DNA of 64,000 nt from Allodiplogaster sudhausi (Eukaryota; Nematoda; Chromadorea; Rhabditida; Diplogasteridae): contig CALZFC010000244.1 of NCBI GenBank assembly GCA_945643635.1, forward strand, positions 62,001-126,000, in the 5' to 3' direction. Under the pieces are notes generated by a model, which ran no database searches, had not been told where the DNA came from, and saw nothing but the letters and a program-made list of their open reading frames with translations. This document shows, one piece after another, positions 19,563 to 31,175 of this stretch. A program made the position numbers and the translations under genes. Each line of letters starts with the position of its first letter. Position 1 is the first letter of the stretch.

Positions 19563-19727
19563 AATATTTTGTTCAGATGTAGCATTTTGCATGTGCATCT
19601 ATAACAAATTTGAGCTGCCTTCGTCACTGATCAGCTTTTTATCATATCAACATTTTGAGGTCGTATCTTATTACTTTCAATTATCTAGATTTGTACTGAA
19701 ATTATACTTTCAAGTAAGTGCTCGTGT

Positions 19728-19799
19728 GGGGGTATAGCTCAGGGGTAGAGCGCTCGCTTTGCATGCGAGAAGTCTGGGGTTCGAATCCCCATACCTCCA
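19728..19799 (+). tRNA. tRNA-Ala(UGC)
   Basis: Intact; type C spacer. Confidence 0.95.
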
Positions 19800-19964
19800 A
19801 ATATTTTGTTCAGATGTAGCATTTTGCATGTGCATCTATAACAAATTTGAGCTGCCTTCGTCACTGATCAGCTTTTTATCATATCAACATTTTGAGGTCG
19901 TATCTTATTACTTTCAATTATCTAGATTTGTACTGAAATTATACTTTCAAGTAAGTGCTCGTGT

Positions 19965-20036
19965 GGGGGTATAGCTCAGGGGTAGAGCGCTCGCTTTGCA
20001 TGCGAGAAGTCTGGGGTTCGAATCCCCATACCTCCA
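19965..20036 (+). tRNA. tRNA-Ala(UGC)
   Basis: Intact; type C spacer. Confidence 0.95.
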
Positions 20037-20201
20037 AATATTTTGTTCAGATGTAGCATTTTGCATGTGCATCTATAACAAATTTGAGCTGCCTTCGTCA
20101 CTGATCAGCTTTTTATCATATCAACATTTTGAGGTCGTATCTTATTACTTTCAATTATCTAGATTTGTACTGAAATTATACTTTCAAGTAAGTGCTCGTG
20201 T

Positions 20202-20273
20202 GGGGGTATAGCTCAGGGGTAGAGCGCTCGCTTTGCATGCGAGAAGTCTGGGGTTCGAATCCCCATACCTCCA
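20202..20273 (+). tRNA. tRNA-Ala(UGC)
   Basis: Intact; type C spacer. Confidence 0.95.
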
Positions 20274-20438
20274 AATATTTTGTTCAGATGTAGCATTTTG
20301 CATGTGCATCTATAACAAATTTGAGCTGCCTTCGTCACTGATCAGCTTTTTATCATATCAACATTTTGAGGTCGTATCTTATTACTTTCAATTATCTAGA
20401 TTTGTACTGAAATTATACTTTCAAGTAAGTGCTCGTGT

Positions 20439-20510
20439 GGGGGTATAGCTCAGGGGTAGAGCGCTCGCTTTGCATGCGAGAAGTCTGGGGTTCGAATCCC
20501 CATACCTCCA
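20439..20510 (+). tRNA. tRNA-Ala(UGC)
   Basis: Intact; type C spacer. Confidence 0.95.
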
Positions 20511-20675
20511 AATATTTTGTTCAGATGTAGCATTTTGCATGTGCATCTATAACAAATTTGAGCTGCCTTCGTCACTGATCAGCTTTTTATCATATCAACA
20601 TTTTGAGGTCGTATCTTATTACTTTCAATTATCTAGATTTGTACTGAAATTATACTTTCAAGTAAGTGCTCGTGT

Positions 20676-20747
20676 GGGGGTATAGCTCAGGGGTAGAGCG
20701 CTCGCTTTGCATGCGAGAAGTCTGGGGTTCGAATCCCCATACCTCCA
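20676..20747 (+). tRNA. tRNA-Ala(UGC)
   Basis: Intact; type C spacer. Confidence 0.95.
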
Positions 20748-20912
20748 AATATTTTGTTCAGATGTAGCATTTTGCATGTGCATCTATAACAAATTTGAGC
20801 TGCCTTCGTCACTGATCAGCTTTTTATCATATCAACATTTTGAGGTCGTATCTTATTACTTTCAATTATCTAGATTTGTACTGAAATTATACTTTCAAGT
20901 AAGTGCTCGTGT

Positions 20913-20984
20913 GGGGGTATAGCTCAGGGGTAGAGCGCTCGCTTTGCATGCGAGAAGTCTGGGGTTCGAATCCCCATACCTCCA
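20913..20984 (+). tRNA. tRNA-Ala(UGC)
   Basis: Intact; type C spacer. Confidence 0.95.
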
Positions 20985-21149
20985 AATATTTTGTTCAGAT
21001 GTAGCATTTTGCATGTGCATCTATAACAAATTTGAGCTGCCTTCGTCACTGATCAGCTTTTTATCATATCAACATTTTGAGGTCGTATCTTATTACTTTC
21101 AATTATCTAGATTTGTACTGAAATTATACTTTCAAGTAAGTGCTCGTGT

Positions 21150-21221
21150 GGGGGTATAGCTCAGGGGTAGAGCGCTCGCTTTGCATGCGAGAAGTCTGGG
21201 GTTCGAATCCCCATACCTCCA
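21150..21221 (+). tRNA. tRNA-Ala(UGC)
   Basis: Intact; type C spacer. Confidence 0.95.
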
Positions 21222-21386
21222 AATATTTTGTTCAGATGTAGCATTTTGCATGTGCATCTATAACAAATTTGAGCTGCCTTCGTCACTGATCAGCTTTTTA
21301 TCATATCAACATTTTGAGGTCGTATCTTATTACTTTCAATTATCTAGATTTGTACTGAAATTATACTTTCAAGTAAGTGCTCGTGT

Positions 21387-21458
21387 GGGGGTATAGCTCA
21401 GGGGTAGAGCGCTCGCTTTGCATGCGAGAAGTCTGGGGTTCGAATCCCCATACCTCCA
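21387..21458 (+). tRNA. tRNA-Ala(UGC)
   Basis: Intact; type C spacer. Confidence 0.95.
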
Positions 21459-21623
21459 AATATTTTGTTCAGATGTAGCATTTTGCATGTGCATCTATAA
21501 CAAATTTGAGCTGCCTTCGTCACTGATCAGCTTTTTATCATATCAACATTTTGAGGTCGTATCTTATTACTTTCAATTATCTAGATTTGTACTGAAATTA
21601 TACTTTCAAGTAAGTGCTCGTGT

Positions 21624-21695
21624 GGGGGTATAGCTCAGGGGTAGAGCGCTCGCTTTGCATGCGAGAAGTCTGGGGTTCGAATCCCCATACCTCCA
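21624..21695 (+). tRNA. tRNA-Ala(UGC)
   Basis: Intact; type C spacer. Confidence 0.95.
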
Positions 21696-21860
21696 AATAT
21701 TTTGTTCAGATGTAGCATTTTGCATGTGCATCTATAACAAATTTGAGCTGCCTTCGTCACTGATCAGCTTTTTATCATATCAACATTTTGAGGTCGTATC
21801 TTATTACTTTCAATTATCTAGATTTGTACTGAAATTATACTTTCAAGTAAGTGCTCGTGT

Positions 21861-21932
21861 GGGGGTATAGCTCAGGGGTAGAGCGCTCGCTTTGCATGCG
21901 AGAAGTCTGGGGTTCGAATCCCCATACCTCCA
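21861..21932 (+). tRNA. tRNA-Ala(UGC)
   Basis: Intact; type C spacer. Confidence 0.95.
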
Positions 21933-22097
21933 AATATTTTGTTCAGATGTAGCATTTTGCATGTGCATCTATAACAAATTTGAGCTGCCTTCGTCACTGA
22001 TCAGCTTTTTATCATATCAACATTTTGAGGTCGTATCTTATTACTTTCAATTATCTAGATTTGTACTGAAATTATACTTTCAAGTAAGTGCTCGTGT

Positions 22098-22169
22098 GGG
22101 GGTATAGCTCAGGGGTAGAGCGCTCGCTTTGCATGCGAGAAGTCTGGGGTTCGAATCCCCATACCTCCA
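22098..22169 (+). tRNA. tRNA-Ala(UGC)
   Basis: Intact; type C spacer. Confidence 0.95.
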
Positions 22170-22334
22170 AATATTTTGTTCAGATGTAGCATTTTGCATG
22201 TGCATCTATAACAAATTTGAGCTGCCTTCGTCACTGATCAGCTTTTTATCATATCAACATTTTGAGGTCGTATCTTATTACTTTCAATTATCTAGATTTG
22301 TACTGAAATTATACTTTCAAGTAAGTGCTCGTGT

Positions 22335-22406
22335 GGGGGTATAGCTCAGGGGTAGAGCGCTCGCTTTGCATGCGAGAAGTCTGGGGTTCGAATCCCCATA
22401 CCTCCA
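22335..22406 (+). tRNA. tRNA-Ala(UGC)
   Basis: Intact; type C spacer. Confidence 0.95.
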
Positions 22407-22571
22407 AATATTTTGTTCAGATGTAGCATTTTGCATGTGCATCTATAACAAATTTGAGCTGCCTTCGTCACTGATCAGCTTTTTATCATATCAACATTTT
22501 GAGGTCGTATCTTATTACTTTCAATTATCTAGATTTGTACTGAAATTATACTTTCAAGTAAGTGCTCGTGT

Positions 22572-22643
22572 GGGGGTATAGCTCAGGGGTAGAGCGCTCG
22601 CTTTGCATGCGAGAAGTCTGGGGTTCGAATCCCCATACCTCCA
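22572..22643 (+). tRNA. tRNA-Ala(UGC)
   Basis: Intact; type C spacer. Confidence 0.95.
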
Positions 22644-22808
22644 AATATTTTGTTCAGATGTAGCATTTTGCATGTGCATCTATAACAAATTTGAGCTGCC
22701 TTCGTCACTGATCAGCTTTTTATCATATCAACATTTTGAGGTCGTATCTTATTACTTTCAATTATCTAGATTTGTACTGAAATTATACTTTCAAGTAAGT
22801 GCTCGTGT

Positions 22809-22880
22809 GGGGGTATAGCTCAGGGGTAGAGCGCTCGCTTTGCATGCGAGAAGTCTGGGGTTCGAATCCCCATACCTCCA
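22809..22880 (+). tRNA. tRNA-Ala(UGC)
   Basis: Intact; type C spacer. Confidence 0.95.
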
Positions 22881-23045
22881 AATATTTTGTTCAGATGTAG
22901 CATTTTGCATGTGCATCTATAACAAATTTGAGCTGCCTTCGTCACTGATCAGCTTTTTATCATATCAACATTTTGAGGTCGTATCTTATTACTTTCAATT
23001 ATCTAGATTTGTACTGAAATTATACTTTCAAGTAAGTGCTCGTGT

Positions 23046-23117
23046 GGGGGTATAGCTCAGGGGTAGAGCGCTCGCTTTGCATGCGAGAAGTCTGGGGTTC
23101 GAATCCCCATACCTCCA
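23046..23117 (+). tRNA. tRNA-Ala(UGC)
   Basis: Intact; type C spacer. Confidence 0.95.
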
Positions 23118-23282
23118 AATATTTTGTTCAGATGTAGCATTTTGCATGTGCATCTATAACAAATTTGAGCTGCCTTCGTCACTGATCAGCTTTTTATCAT
23201 ATCAACATTTTGAGGTCGTATCTTATTACTTTCAATTATCTAGATTTGTACTGAAATTATACTTTCAAGTAAGTGCTCGTGT

Positions 23283-23354
23283 GGGGGTATAGCTCAGGGG
23301 TAGAGCGCTCGCTTTGCATGCGAGAAGTCTGGGGTTCGAATCCCCATACCTCCA
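23283..23354 (+). tRNA. tRNA-Ala(UGC)
   Basis: Intact; type C spacer. Confidence 0.95.
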
Positions 23355-23519
23355 AATATTTTGTTCAGATGTAGCATTTTGCATGTGCATCTATAACAAA
23401 TTTGAGCTGCCTTCGTCACTGATCAGCTTTTTATCATATCAACATTTTGAGGTCGTATCTTATTACTTTCAATTATCTAGATTTGTACTGAAATTATACT
23501 TTCAAGTAAGTGCTCGTGT

Positions 23520-23591
23520 GGGGGTATAGCTCAGGGGTAGAGCGCTCGCTTTGCATGCGAGAAGTCTGGGGTTCGAATCCCCATACCTCCA
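23520..23591 (+). tRNA. tRNA-Ala(UGC)
   Basis: Intact; type C spacer. Confidence 0.95.
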
Positions 23592-23756
23592 AATATTTTG
23601 TTCAGATGTAGCATTTTGCATGTGCATCTATAACAAATTTGAGCTGCCTTCGTCACTGATCAGCTTTTTATCATATCAACATTTTGAGGTCGTATCTTAT
23701 TACTTTCAATTATCTAGATTTGTACTGAAATTATACTTTCAAGTAAGTGCTCGTGT

Positions 23757-23828
23757 GGGGGTATAGCTCAGGGGTAGAGCGCTCGCTTTGCATGCGAGAA
23801 GTCTGGGGTTCGAATCCCCATACCTCCA
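23757..23828 (+). tRNA. tRNA-Ala(UGC)
   Basis: Intact; type C spacer. Confidence 0.95.
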
Positions 23829-23993
23829 AATATTTTGTTCAGATGTAGCATTTTGCATGTGCATCTATAACAAATTTGAGCTGCCTTCGTCACTGATCAG
23901 CTTTTTATCATATCAACATTTTGAGGTCGTATCTTATTACTTTCAATTATCTAGATTTGTACTGAAATTATACTTTCAAGTAAGTGCTCGTGT

Positions 23994-24065
23994 GGGGGTA
24001 TAGCTCAGGGGTAGAGCGCTCGCTTTGCATGCGAGAAGTCTGGGGTTCGAATCCCCATACCTCCA
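23994..24065 (+). tRNA. tRNA-Ala(UGC)
   Basis: Intact; type C spacer. Confidence 0.95.
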
Positions 24066-24230
24066 AATATTTTGTTCAGATGTAGCATTTTGCATGTGCA
24101 TCTATAACAAATTTGAGCTGCCTTCGTCACTGATCAGCTTTTTATCATATCAACATTTTGAGGTCGTATCTTATTACTTTCAATTATCTAGATTTGTACT
24201 GAAATTATACTTTCAAGTAAGTGCTCGTGT

Positions 24231-24302
24231 GGGGGTATAGCTCAGGGGTAGAGCGCTCGCTTTGCATGCGAGAAGTCTGGGGTTCGAATCCCCATACCTC
24301 CA
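24231..24302 (+). tRNA. tRNA-Ala(UGC)
   Basis: Intact; type C spacer. Confidence 0.95.
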
Positions 24303-24467
24303 AATATTTTGTTCAGATGTAGCATTTTGCATGTGCATCTATAACAAATTTGAGCTGCCTTCGTCACTGATCAGCTTTTTATCATATCAACATTTTGAGG
24401 TCGTATCTTATTACTTTCAATTATCTAGATTTGTACTGAAATTATACTTTCAAGTAAGTGCTCGTGT

Positions 24468-24539
24468 GGGGGTATAGCTCAGGGGTAGAGCGCTCGCTTT
24501 GCATGCGAGAAGTCTGGGGTTCGAATCCCCATACCTCCA
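24468..24539 (+). tRNA. tRNA-Ala(UGC)
   Basis: Intact; type C spacer. Confidence 0.95.
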
Positions 24540-24704
24540 AATATTTTGTTCAGATGTAGCATTTTGCATGTGCATCTATAACAAATTTGAGCTGCCTTCG
24601 TCACTGATCAGCTTTTTATCATATCAACATTTTGAGGTCGTATCTTATTACTTTCAATTATCTAGATTTGTACTGAAATTATACTTTCAAGTAAGTGCTC
24701 GTGT

Positions 24705-24776
24705 GGGGGTATAGCTCAGGGGTAGAGCGCTCGCTTTGCATGCGAGAAGTCTGGGGTTCGAATCCCCATACCTCCA
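24705..24776 (+). tRNA. tRNA-Ala(UGC)
   Basis: Intact; type C spacer. Confidence 0.95.
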
Positions 24777-24941
24777 AATATTTTGTTCAGATGTAGCATT
24801 TTGCATGTGCATCTATAACAAATTTGAGCTGCCTTCGTCACTGATCAGCTTTTTATCATATCAACATTTTGAGGTCGTATCTTATTACTTTCAATTATCT
24901 AGATTTGTACTGAAATTATACTTTCAAGTAAGTGCTCGTGT

Positions 24942-25013
24942 GGGGGTATAGCTCAGGGGTAGAGCGCTCGCTTTGCATGCGAGAAGTCTGGGGTTCGAAT
25001 CCCCATACCTCCA
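24942..25013 (+). tRNA. tRNA-Ala(UGC)
   Basis: Intact; type C spacer. Confidence 0.95.
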
Positions 25014-25178
25014 AATATTTTGTTCAGATGTAGCATTTTGCATGTGCATCTATAACAAATTTGAGCTGCCTTCGTCACTGATCAGCTTTTTATCATATCA
25101 ACATTTTGAGGTCGTATCTTATTACTTTCAATTATCTAGATTTGTACTGAAATTATACTTTCAAGTAAGTGCTCGTGT

Positions 25179-25250
25179 GGGGGTATAGCTCAGGGGTAGA
25201 GCGCTCGCTTTGCATGCGAGAAGTCTGGGGTTCGAATCCCCATACCTCCA
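25179..25250 (+). tRNA. tRNA-Ala(UGC)
   Basis: Intact; type C spacer. Confidence 0.95.
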
Positions 25251-25415
25251 AATATTTTGTTCAGATGTAGCATTTTGCATGTGCATCTATAACAAATTTG
25301 AGCTGCCTTCGTCACTGATCAGCTTTTTATCATATCAACATTTTGAGGTCGTATCTTATTACTTTCAATTATCTAGATTTGTACTGAAATTATACTTTCA
25401 AGTAAGTGCTCGTGT

Positions 25416-25487
25416 GGGGGTATAGCTCAGGGGTAGAGCGCTCGCTTTGCATGCGAGAAGTCTGGGGTTCGAATCCCCATACCTCCA
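25416..25487 (+). tRNA. tRNA-Ala(UGC)
   Basis: Intact; type C spacer. Confidence 0.95.
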
Positions 25488-25652
25488 AATATTTTGTTCA
25501 GATGTAGCATTTTGCATGTGCATCTATAACAAATTTGAGCTGCCTTCGTCACTGATCAGCTTTTTATCATATCAACATTTTGAGGTCGTATCTTATTACT
25601 TTCAATTATCTAGATTTGTACTGAAATTATACTTTCAAGTAAGTGCTCGTGT

Positions 25653-25724
25653 GGGGGTATAGCTCAGGGGTAGAGCGCTCGCTTTGCATGCGAGAAGTCT
25701 GGGGTTCGAATCCCCATACCTCCA
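25653..25724 (+). tRNA. tRNA-Ala(UGC)
   Basis: Intact; type C spacer. Confidence 0.95.
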
Positions 25725-25889
25725 AATATTTTGTTCAGATGTAGCATTTTGCATGTGCATCTATAACAAATTTGAGCTGCCTTCGTCACTGATCAGCTTT
25801 TTATCATATCAACATTTTGAGGTCGTATCTTATTACTTTCAATTATCTAGATTTGTACTGAAATTATACTTTCAAGTAAGTGCTCGTGT

Positions 25890-25961
25890 GGGGGTATAGC
25901 TCAGGGGTAGAGCGCTCGCTTTGCATGCGAGAAGTCTGGGGTTCGAATCCCCATACCTCCA
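25890..25961 (+). tRNA. tRNA-Ala(UGC)
   Basis: Intact; type C spacer. Confidence 0.95.
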
Positions 25962-26126
25962 AATATTTTGTTCAGATGTAGCATTTTGCATGTGCATCTA
26001 TAACAAATTTGAGCTGCCTTCGTCACTGATCAGCTTTTTATCATATCAACATTTTGAGGTCGTATCTTATTACTTTCAATTATCTAGATTTGTACTGAAA
26101 TTATACTTTCAAGTAAGTGCTCGTGT

Positions 26127-26198
26127 GGGGGTATAGCTCAGGGGTAGAGCGCTCGCTTTGCATGCGAGAAGTCTGGGGTTCGAATCCCCATACCTCCA
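26127..26198 (+). tRNA. tRNA-Ala(UGC)
   Basis: Intact; type C spacer. Confidence 0.95.
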
Positions 26199-26363
26199 AA
26201 TATTTTGTTCAGATGTAGCATTTTGCATGTGCATCTATAACAAATTTGAGCTGCCTTCGTCACTGATCAGCTTTTTATCATATCAACATTTTGAGGTCGT
26301 ATCTTATTACTTTCAATTATCTAGATTTGTACTGAAATTATACTTTCAAGTAAGTGCTCGTGT

Positions 26364-26435
26364 GGGGGTATAGCTCAGGGGTAGAGCGCTCGCTTTGCAT
26401 GCGAGAAGTCTGGGGTTCGAATCCCCATACCTCCA
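26364..26435 (+). tRNA. tRNA-Ala(UGC)
   Basis: Intact; type C spacer. Confidence 0.95.
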
Positions 26436-26600
26436 AATATTTTGTTCAGATGTAGCATTTTGCATGTGCATCTATAACAAATTTGAGCTGCCTTCGTCAC
26501 TGATCAGCTTTTTATCATATCAACATTTTGAGGTCGTATCTTATTACTTTCAATTATCTAGATTTGTACTGAAATTATACTTTCAAGTAAGTGCTCGTGT

Positions 26601-26672
26601 GGGGGTATAGCTCAGGGGTAGAGCGCTCGCTTTGCATGCGAGAAGTCTGGGGTTCGAATCCCCATACCTCCA
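26601..26672 (+). tRNA. tRNA-Ala(UGC)
   Basis: Intact; type C spacer. Confidence 0.95.
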
Positions 26673-26837
26673 AATATTTTGTTCAGATGTAGCATTTTGC
26701 ATGTGCATCTATAACAAATTTGAGCTGCCTTCGTCACTGATCAGCTTTTTATCATATCAACATTTTGAGGTCGTATCTTATTACTTTCAATTATCTAGAT
26801 TTGTACTGAAATTATACTTTCAAGTAAGTGCTCGTGT

Positions 26838-26909
26838 GGGGGTATAGCTCAGGGGTAGAGCGCTCGCTTTGCATGCGAGAAGTCTGGGGTTCGAATCCCC
26901 ATACCTCCA
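26838..26909 (+). tRNA. tRNA-Ala(UGC)
   Basis: Intact; type C spacer. Confidence 0.95.
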
Positions 26910-27074
26910 AATATTTTGTTCAGATGTAGCATTTTGCATGTGCATCTATAACAAATTTGAGCTGCCTTCGTCACTGATCAGCTTTTTATCATATCAACAT
27001 TTTGAGGTCGTATCTTATTACTTTCAATTATCTAGATTTGTACTGAAATTATACTTTCAAGTAAGTGCTCGTGT

Positions 27075-27146
27075 GGGGGTATAGCTCAGGGGTAGAGCGC
27101 TCGCTTTGCATGCGAGAAGTCTGGGGTTCGAATCCCCATACCTCCA
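27075..27146 (+). tRNA. tRNA-Ala(UGC)
   Basis: Intact; type C spacer. Confidence 0.95.
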
Positions 27147-27311
27147 AATATTTTGTTCAGATGTAGCATTTTGCATGTGCATCTATAACAAATTTGAGCT
27201 GCCTTCGTCACTGATCAGCTTTTTATCATATCAACATTTTGAGGTCGTATCTTATTACTTTCAATTATCTAGATTTGTACTGAAATTATACTTTCAAGTA
27301 AGTGCTCGTGT

Positions 27312-27383
27312 GGGGGTATAGCTCAGGGGTAGAGCGCTCGCTTTGCATGCGAGAAGTCTGGGGTTCGAATCCCCATACCTCCA
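27312..27383 (+). tRNA. tRNA-Ala(UGC)
   Basis: Intact; type C spacer. Confidence 0.95.
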
Positions 27384-27548
27384 AATATTTTGTTCAGATG
27401 TAGCATTTTGCATGTGCATCTATAACAAATTTGAGCTGCCTTCGTCACTGATCAGCTTTTTATCATATCAACATTTTGAGGTCGTATCTTATTACTTTCA
27501 ATTATCTAGATTTGTACTGAAATTATACTTTCAAGTAAGTGCTCGTGT

Positions 27549-27620
27549 GGGGGTATAGCTCAGGGGTAGAGCGCTCGCTTTGCATGCGAGAAGTCTGGGG
27601 TTCGAATCCCCATACCTCCA
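27549..27620 (+). tRNA. tRNA-Ala(UGC)
   Basis: Intact; type C spacer. Confidence 0.95.
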
Positions 27621-27785
27621 AATATTTTGTTCAGATGTAGCATTTTGCATGTGCATCTATAACAAATTTGAGCTGCCTTCGTCACTGATCAGCTTTTTAT
27701 CATATCAACATTTTGAGGTCGTATCTTATTACTTTCAATTATCTAGATTTGTACTGAAATTATACTTTCAAGTAAGTGCTCGTGT

Positions 27786-27857
27786 GGGGGTATAGCTCAG
27801 GGGTAGAGCGCTCGCTTTGCATGCGAGAAGTCTGGGGTTCGAATCCCCATACCTCCA
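27786..27857 (+). tRNA. tRNA-Ala(UGC)
   Basis: Intact; type C spacer. Confidence 0.95.
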
Positions 27858-28022
27858 AATATTTTGTTCAGATGTAGCATTTTGCATGTGCATCTATAAC
27901 AAATTTGAGCTGCCTTCGTCACTGATCAGCTTTTTATCATATCAACATTTTGAGGTCGTATCTTATTACTTTCAATTATCTAGATTTGTACTGAAATTAT
28001 ACTTTCAAGTAAGTGCTCGTGT

Positions 28023-28094
28023 GGGGGTATAGCTCAGGGGTAGAGCGCTCGCTTTGCATGCGAGAAGTCTGGGGTTCGAATCCCCATACCTCCA
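28023..28094 (+). tRNA. tRNA-Ala(UGC)
   Basis: Intact; type C spacer. Confidence 0.95.
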
Positions 28095-28259
28095 AATATT
28101 TTGTTCAGATGTAGCATTTTGCATGTGCATCTATAACAAATTTGAGCTGCCTTCGTCACTGATCAGCTTTTTATCATATCAACATTTTGAGGTCGTATCT
28201 TATTACTTTCAATTATCTAGATTTGTACTGAAATTATACTTTCAAGTAAGTGCTCGTGT

Positions 28260-28331
28260 GGGGGTATAGCTCAGGGGTAGAGCGCTCGCTTTGCATGCGA
28301 GAAGTCTGGGGTTCGAATCCCCATACCTCCA
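28260..28331 (+). tRNA. tRNA-Ala(UGC)
   Basis: Intact; type C spacer. Confidence 0.95.
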
Positions 28332-28496
28332 AATATTTTGTTCAGATGTAGCATTTTGCATGTGCATCTATAACAAATTTGAGCTGCCTTCGTCACTGAT
28401 CAGCTTTTTATCATATCAACATTTTGAGGTCGTATCTTATTACTTTCAATTATCTAGATTTGTACTGAAATTATACTTTCAAGTAAGTGCTCGTGT

Positions 28497-28568
28497 GGGG
28501 GTATAGCTCAGGGGTAGAGCGCTCGCTTTGCATGCGAGAAGTCTGGGGTTCGAATCCCCATACCTCCA
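28497..28568 (+). tRNA. tRNA-Ala(UGC)
   Basis: Intact; type C spacer. Confidence 0.95.
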
Positions 28569-28733
28569 AATATTTTGTTCAGATGTAGCATTTTGCATGT
28601 GCATCTATAACAAATTTGAGCTGCCTTCGTCACTGATCAGCTTTTTATCATATCAACATTTTGAGGTCGTATCTTATTACTTTCAATTATCTAGATTTGT
28701 ACTGAAATTATACTTTCAAGTAAGTGCTCGTGT

Positions 28734-28805
28734 GGGGGTATAGCTCAGGGGTAGAGCGCTCGCTTTGCATGCGAGAAGTCTGGGGTTCGAATCCCCATAC
28801 CTCCA
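28734..28805 (+). tRNA. tRNA-Ala(UGC)
   Basis: Intact; type C spacer. Confidence 0.95.
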
Positions 28806-28970
28806 AATATTTTGTTCAGATGTAGCATTTTGCATGTGCATCTATAACAAATTTGAGCTGCCTTCGTCACTGATCAGCTTTTTATCATATCAACATTTTG
28901 AGGTCGTATCTTATTACTTTCAATTATCTAGATTTGTACTGAAATTATACTTTCAAGTAAGTGCTCGTGT

Positions 28971-29042
28971 GGGGGTATAGCTCAGGGGTAGAGCGCTCGC
29001 TTTGCATGCGAGAAGTCTGGGGTTCGAATCCCCATACCTCCA
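28971..29042 (+). tRNA. tRNA-Ala(UGC)
   Basis: Intact; type C spacer. Confidence 0.95.
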
Positions 29043-29207
29043 AATATTTTGTTCAGATGTAGCATTTTGCATGTGCATCTATAACAAATTTGAGCTGCCT
29101 TCGTCACTGATCAGCTTTTTATCATATCAACATTTTGAGGTCGTATCTTATTACTTTCAATTATCTAGATTTGTACTGAAATTATACTTTCAAGTAAGTG
29201 CTCGTGT

Positions 29208-29279
29208 GGGGGTATAGCTCAGGGGTAGAGCGCTCGCTTTGCATGCGAGAAGTCTGGGGTTCGAATCCCCATACCTCCA
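29208..29279 (+). tRNA. tRNA-Ala(UGC)
   Basis: Intact; type C spacer. Confidence 0.95.
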
Positions 29280-29444
29280 AATATTTTGTTCAGATGTAGC
29301 ATTTTGCATGTGCATCTATAACAAATTTGAGCTGCCTTCGTCACTGATCAGCTTTTTATCATATCAACATTTTGAGGTCGTATCTTATTACTTTCAATTA
29401 TCTAGATTTGTACTGAAATTATACTTTCAAGTAAGTGCTCGTGT

Positions 29445-29516
29445 GGGGGTATAGCTCAGGGGTAGAGCGCTCGCTTTGCATGCGAGAAGTCTGGGGTTCG
29501 AATCCCCATACCTCCA
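29445..29516 (+). tRNA. tRNA-Ala(UGC)
   Basis: Intact; type C spacer. Confidence 0.95.
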
Positions 29517-29681
29517 AATATTTTGTTCAGATGTAGCATTTTGCATGTGCATCTATAACAAATTTGAGCTGCCTTCGTCACTGATCAGCTTTTTATCATA
29601 TCAACATTTTGAGGTCGTATCTTATTACTTTCAATTATCTAGATTTGTACTGAAATTATACTTTCAAGTAAGTGCTCGTGT

Positions 29682-29753
29682 GGGGGTATAGCTCAGGGGT
29701 AGAGCGCTCGCTTTGCATGCGAGAAGTCTGGGGTTCGAATCCCCATACCTCCA
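29682..29753 (+). tRNA. tRNA-Ala(UGC)
   Basis: Intact; type C spacer. Confidence 0.95.
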
Positions 29754-29918
29754 AATATTTTGTTCAGATGTAGCATTTTGCATGTGCATCTATAACAAAT
29801 TTGAGCTGCCTTCGTCACTGATCAGCTTTTTATCATATCAACATTTTGAGGTCGTATCTTATTACTTTCAATTATCTAGATTTGTACTGAAATTATACTT
29901 TCAAGTAAGTGCTCGTGT

Positions 29919-29990
29919 GGGGGTATAGCTCAGGGGTAGAGCGCTCGCTTTGCATGCGAGAAGTCTGGGGTTCGAATCCCCATACCTCCA
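29919..29990 (+). tRNA. tRNA-Ala(UGC)
   Basis: Intact; type C spacer. Confidence 0.95.
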
Positions 29991-30155
29991 AATATTTTGT
30001 TCAGATGTAGCATTTTGCATGTGCATCTATAACAAATTTGAGCTGCCTTCGTCACTGATCAGCTTTTTATCATATCAACATTTTGAGGTCGTATCTTATT
30101 ACTTTCAATTATCTAGATTTGTACTGAAATTATACTTTCAAGTAAGTGCTCGTGT

Positions 30156-30227
30156 GGGGGTATAGCTCAGGGGTAGAGCGCTCGCTTTGCATGCGAGAAG
30201 TCTGGGGTTCGAATCCCCATACCTCCA
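30156..30227 (+). tRNA. tRNA-Ala(UGC)
   Basis: Intact; type C spacer. Confidence 0.95.
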
Positions 30228-30392
30228 AATATTTTGTTCAGATGTAGCATTTTGCATGTGCATCTATAACAAATTTGAGCTGCCTTCGTCACTGATCAGC
30301 TTTTTATCATATCAACATTTTGAGGTCGTATCTTATTACTTTCAATTATCTAGATTTGTACTGAAATTATACTTTCAAGTAAGTGCTCGTGT

Positions 30393-30464
30393 GGGGGTAT
30401 AGCTCAGGGGTAGAGCGCTCGCTTTGCATGCGAGAAGTCTGGGGTTCGAATCCCCATACCTCCA
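30393..30464 (+). tRNA. tRNA-Ala(UGC)
   Basis: Intact; type C spacer. Confidence 0.95.
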
Positions 30465-30629
30465 AATATTTTGTTCAGATGTAGCATTTTGCATGTGCAT
30501 CTATAACAAATTTGAGCTGCCTTCGTCACTGATCAGCTTTTTATCATATCAACATTTTGAGGTCGTATCTTATTACTTTCAATTATCTAGATTTGTACTG
30601 AAATTATACTTTCAAGTAAGTGCTCGTGT

Positions 30630-30701
30630 GGGGGTATAGCTCAGGGGTAGAGCGCTCGCTTTGCATGCGAGAAGTCTGGGGTTCGAATCCCCATACCTCC
30701 A
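30630..30701 (+). tRNA. tRNA-Ala(UGC)
   Basis: Intact; type C spacer. Confidence 0.95.
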
Positions 30702-30866
30702 AATATTTTGTTCAGATGTAGCATTTTGCATGTGCATCTATAACAAATTTGAGCTGCCTTCGTCACTGATCAGCTTTTTATCATATCAACATTTTGAGGT
30801 CGTATCTTATTACTTTCAATTATCTAGATTTGTACTGAAATTATACTTTCAAGTAAGTGCTCGTGT

Positions 30867-30938
30867 GGGGGTATAGCTCAGGGGTAGAGCGCTCGCTTTG
30901 CATGCGAGAAGTCTGGGGTTCGAATCCCCATACCTCCA
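30867..30938 (+). tRNA. tRNA-Ala(UGC)
   Basis: Intact; type C spacer. Confidence 0.95.
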
Positions 30939-31103
30939 AATATTTTGTTCAGATGTAGCATTTTGCATGTGCATCTATAACAAATTTGAGCTGCCTTCGT
31001 CACTGATCAGCTTTTTATCATATCAACATTTTGAGGTCGTATCTTATTACTTTCAATTATCTAGATTTGTACTGAAATTATACTTTCAAGTAAGTGCTCG
31101 TGT

Positions 31104-31175
31104 GGGGGTATAGCTCAGGGGTAGAGCGCTCGCTTTGCATGCGAGAAGTCTGGGGTTCGAATCCCCATACCTCCA
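31104..31175 (+). tRNA. tRNA-Ala(UGC)
   Basis: Intact; type C spacer; end of the uniform core. Confidence 0.95.
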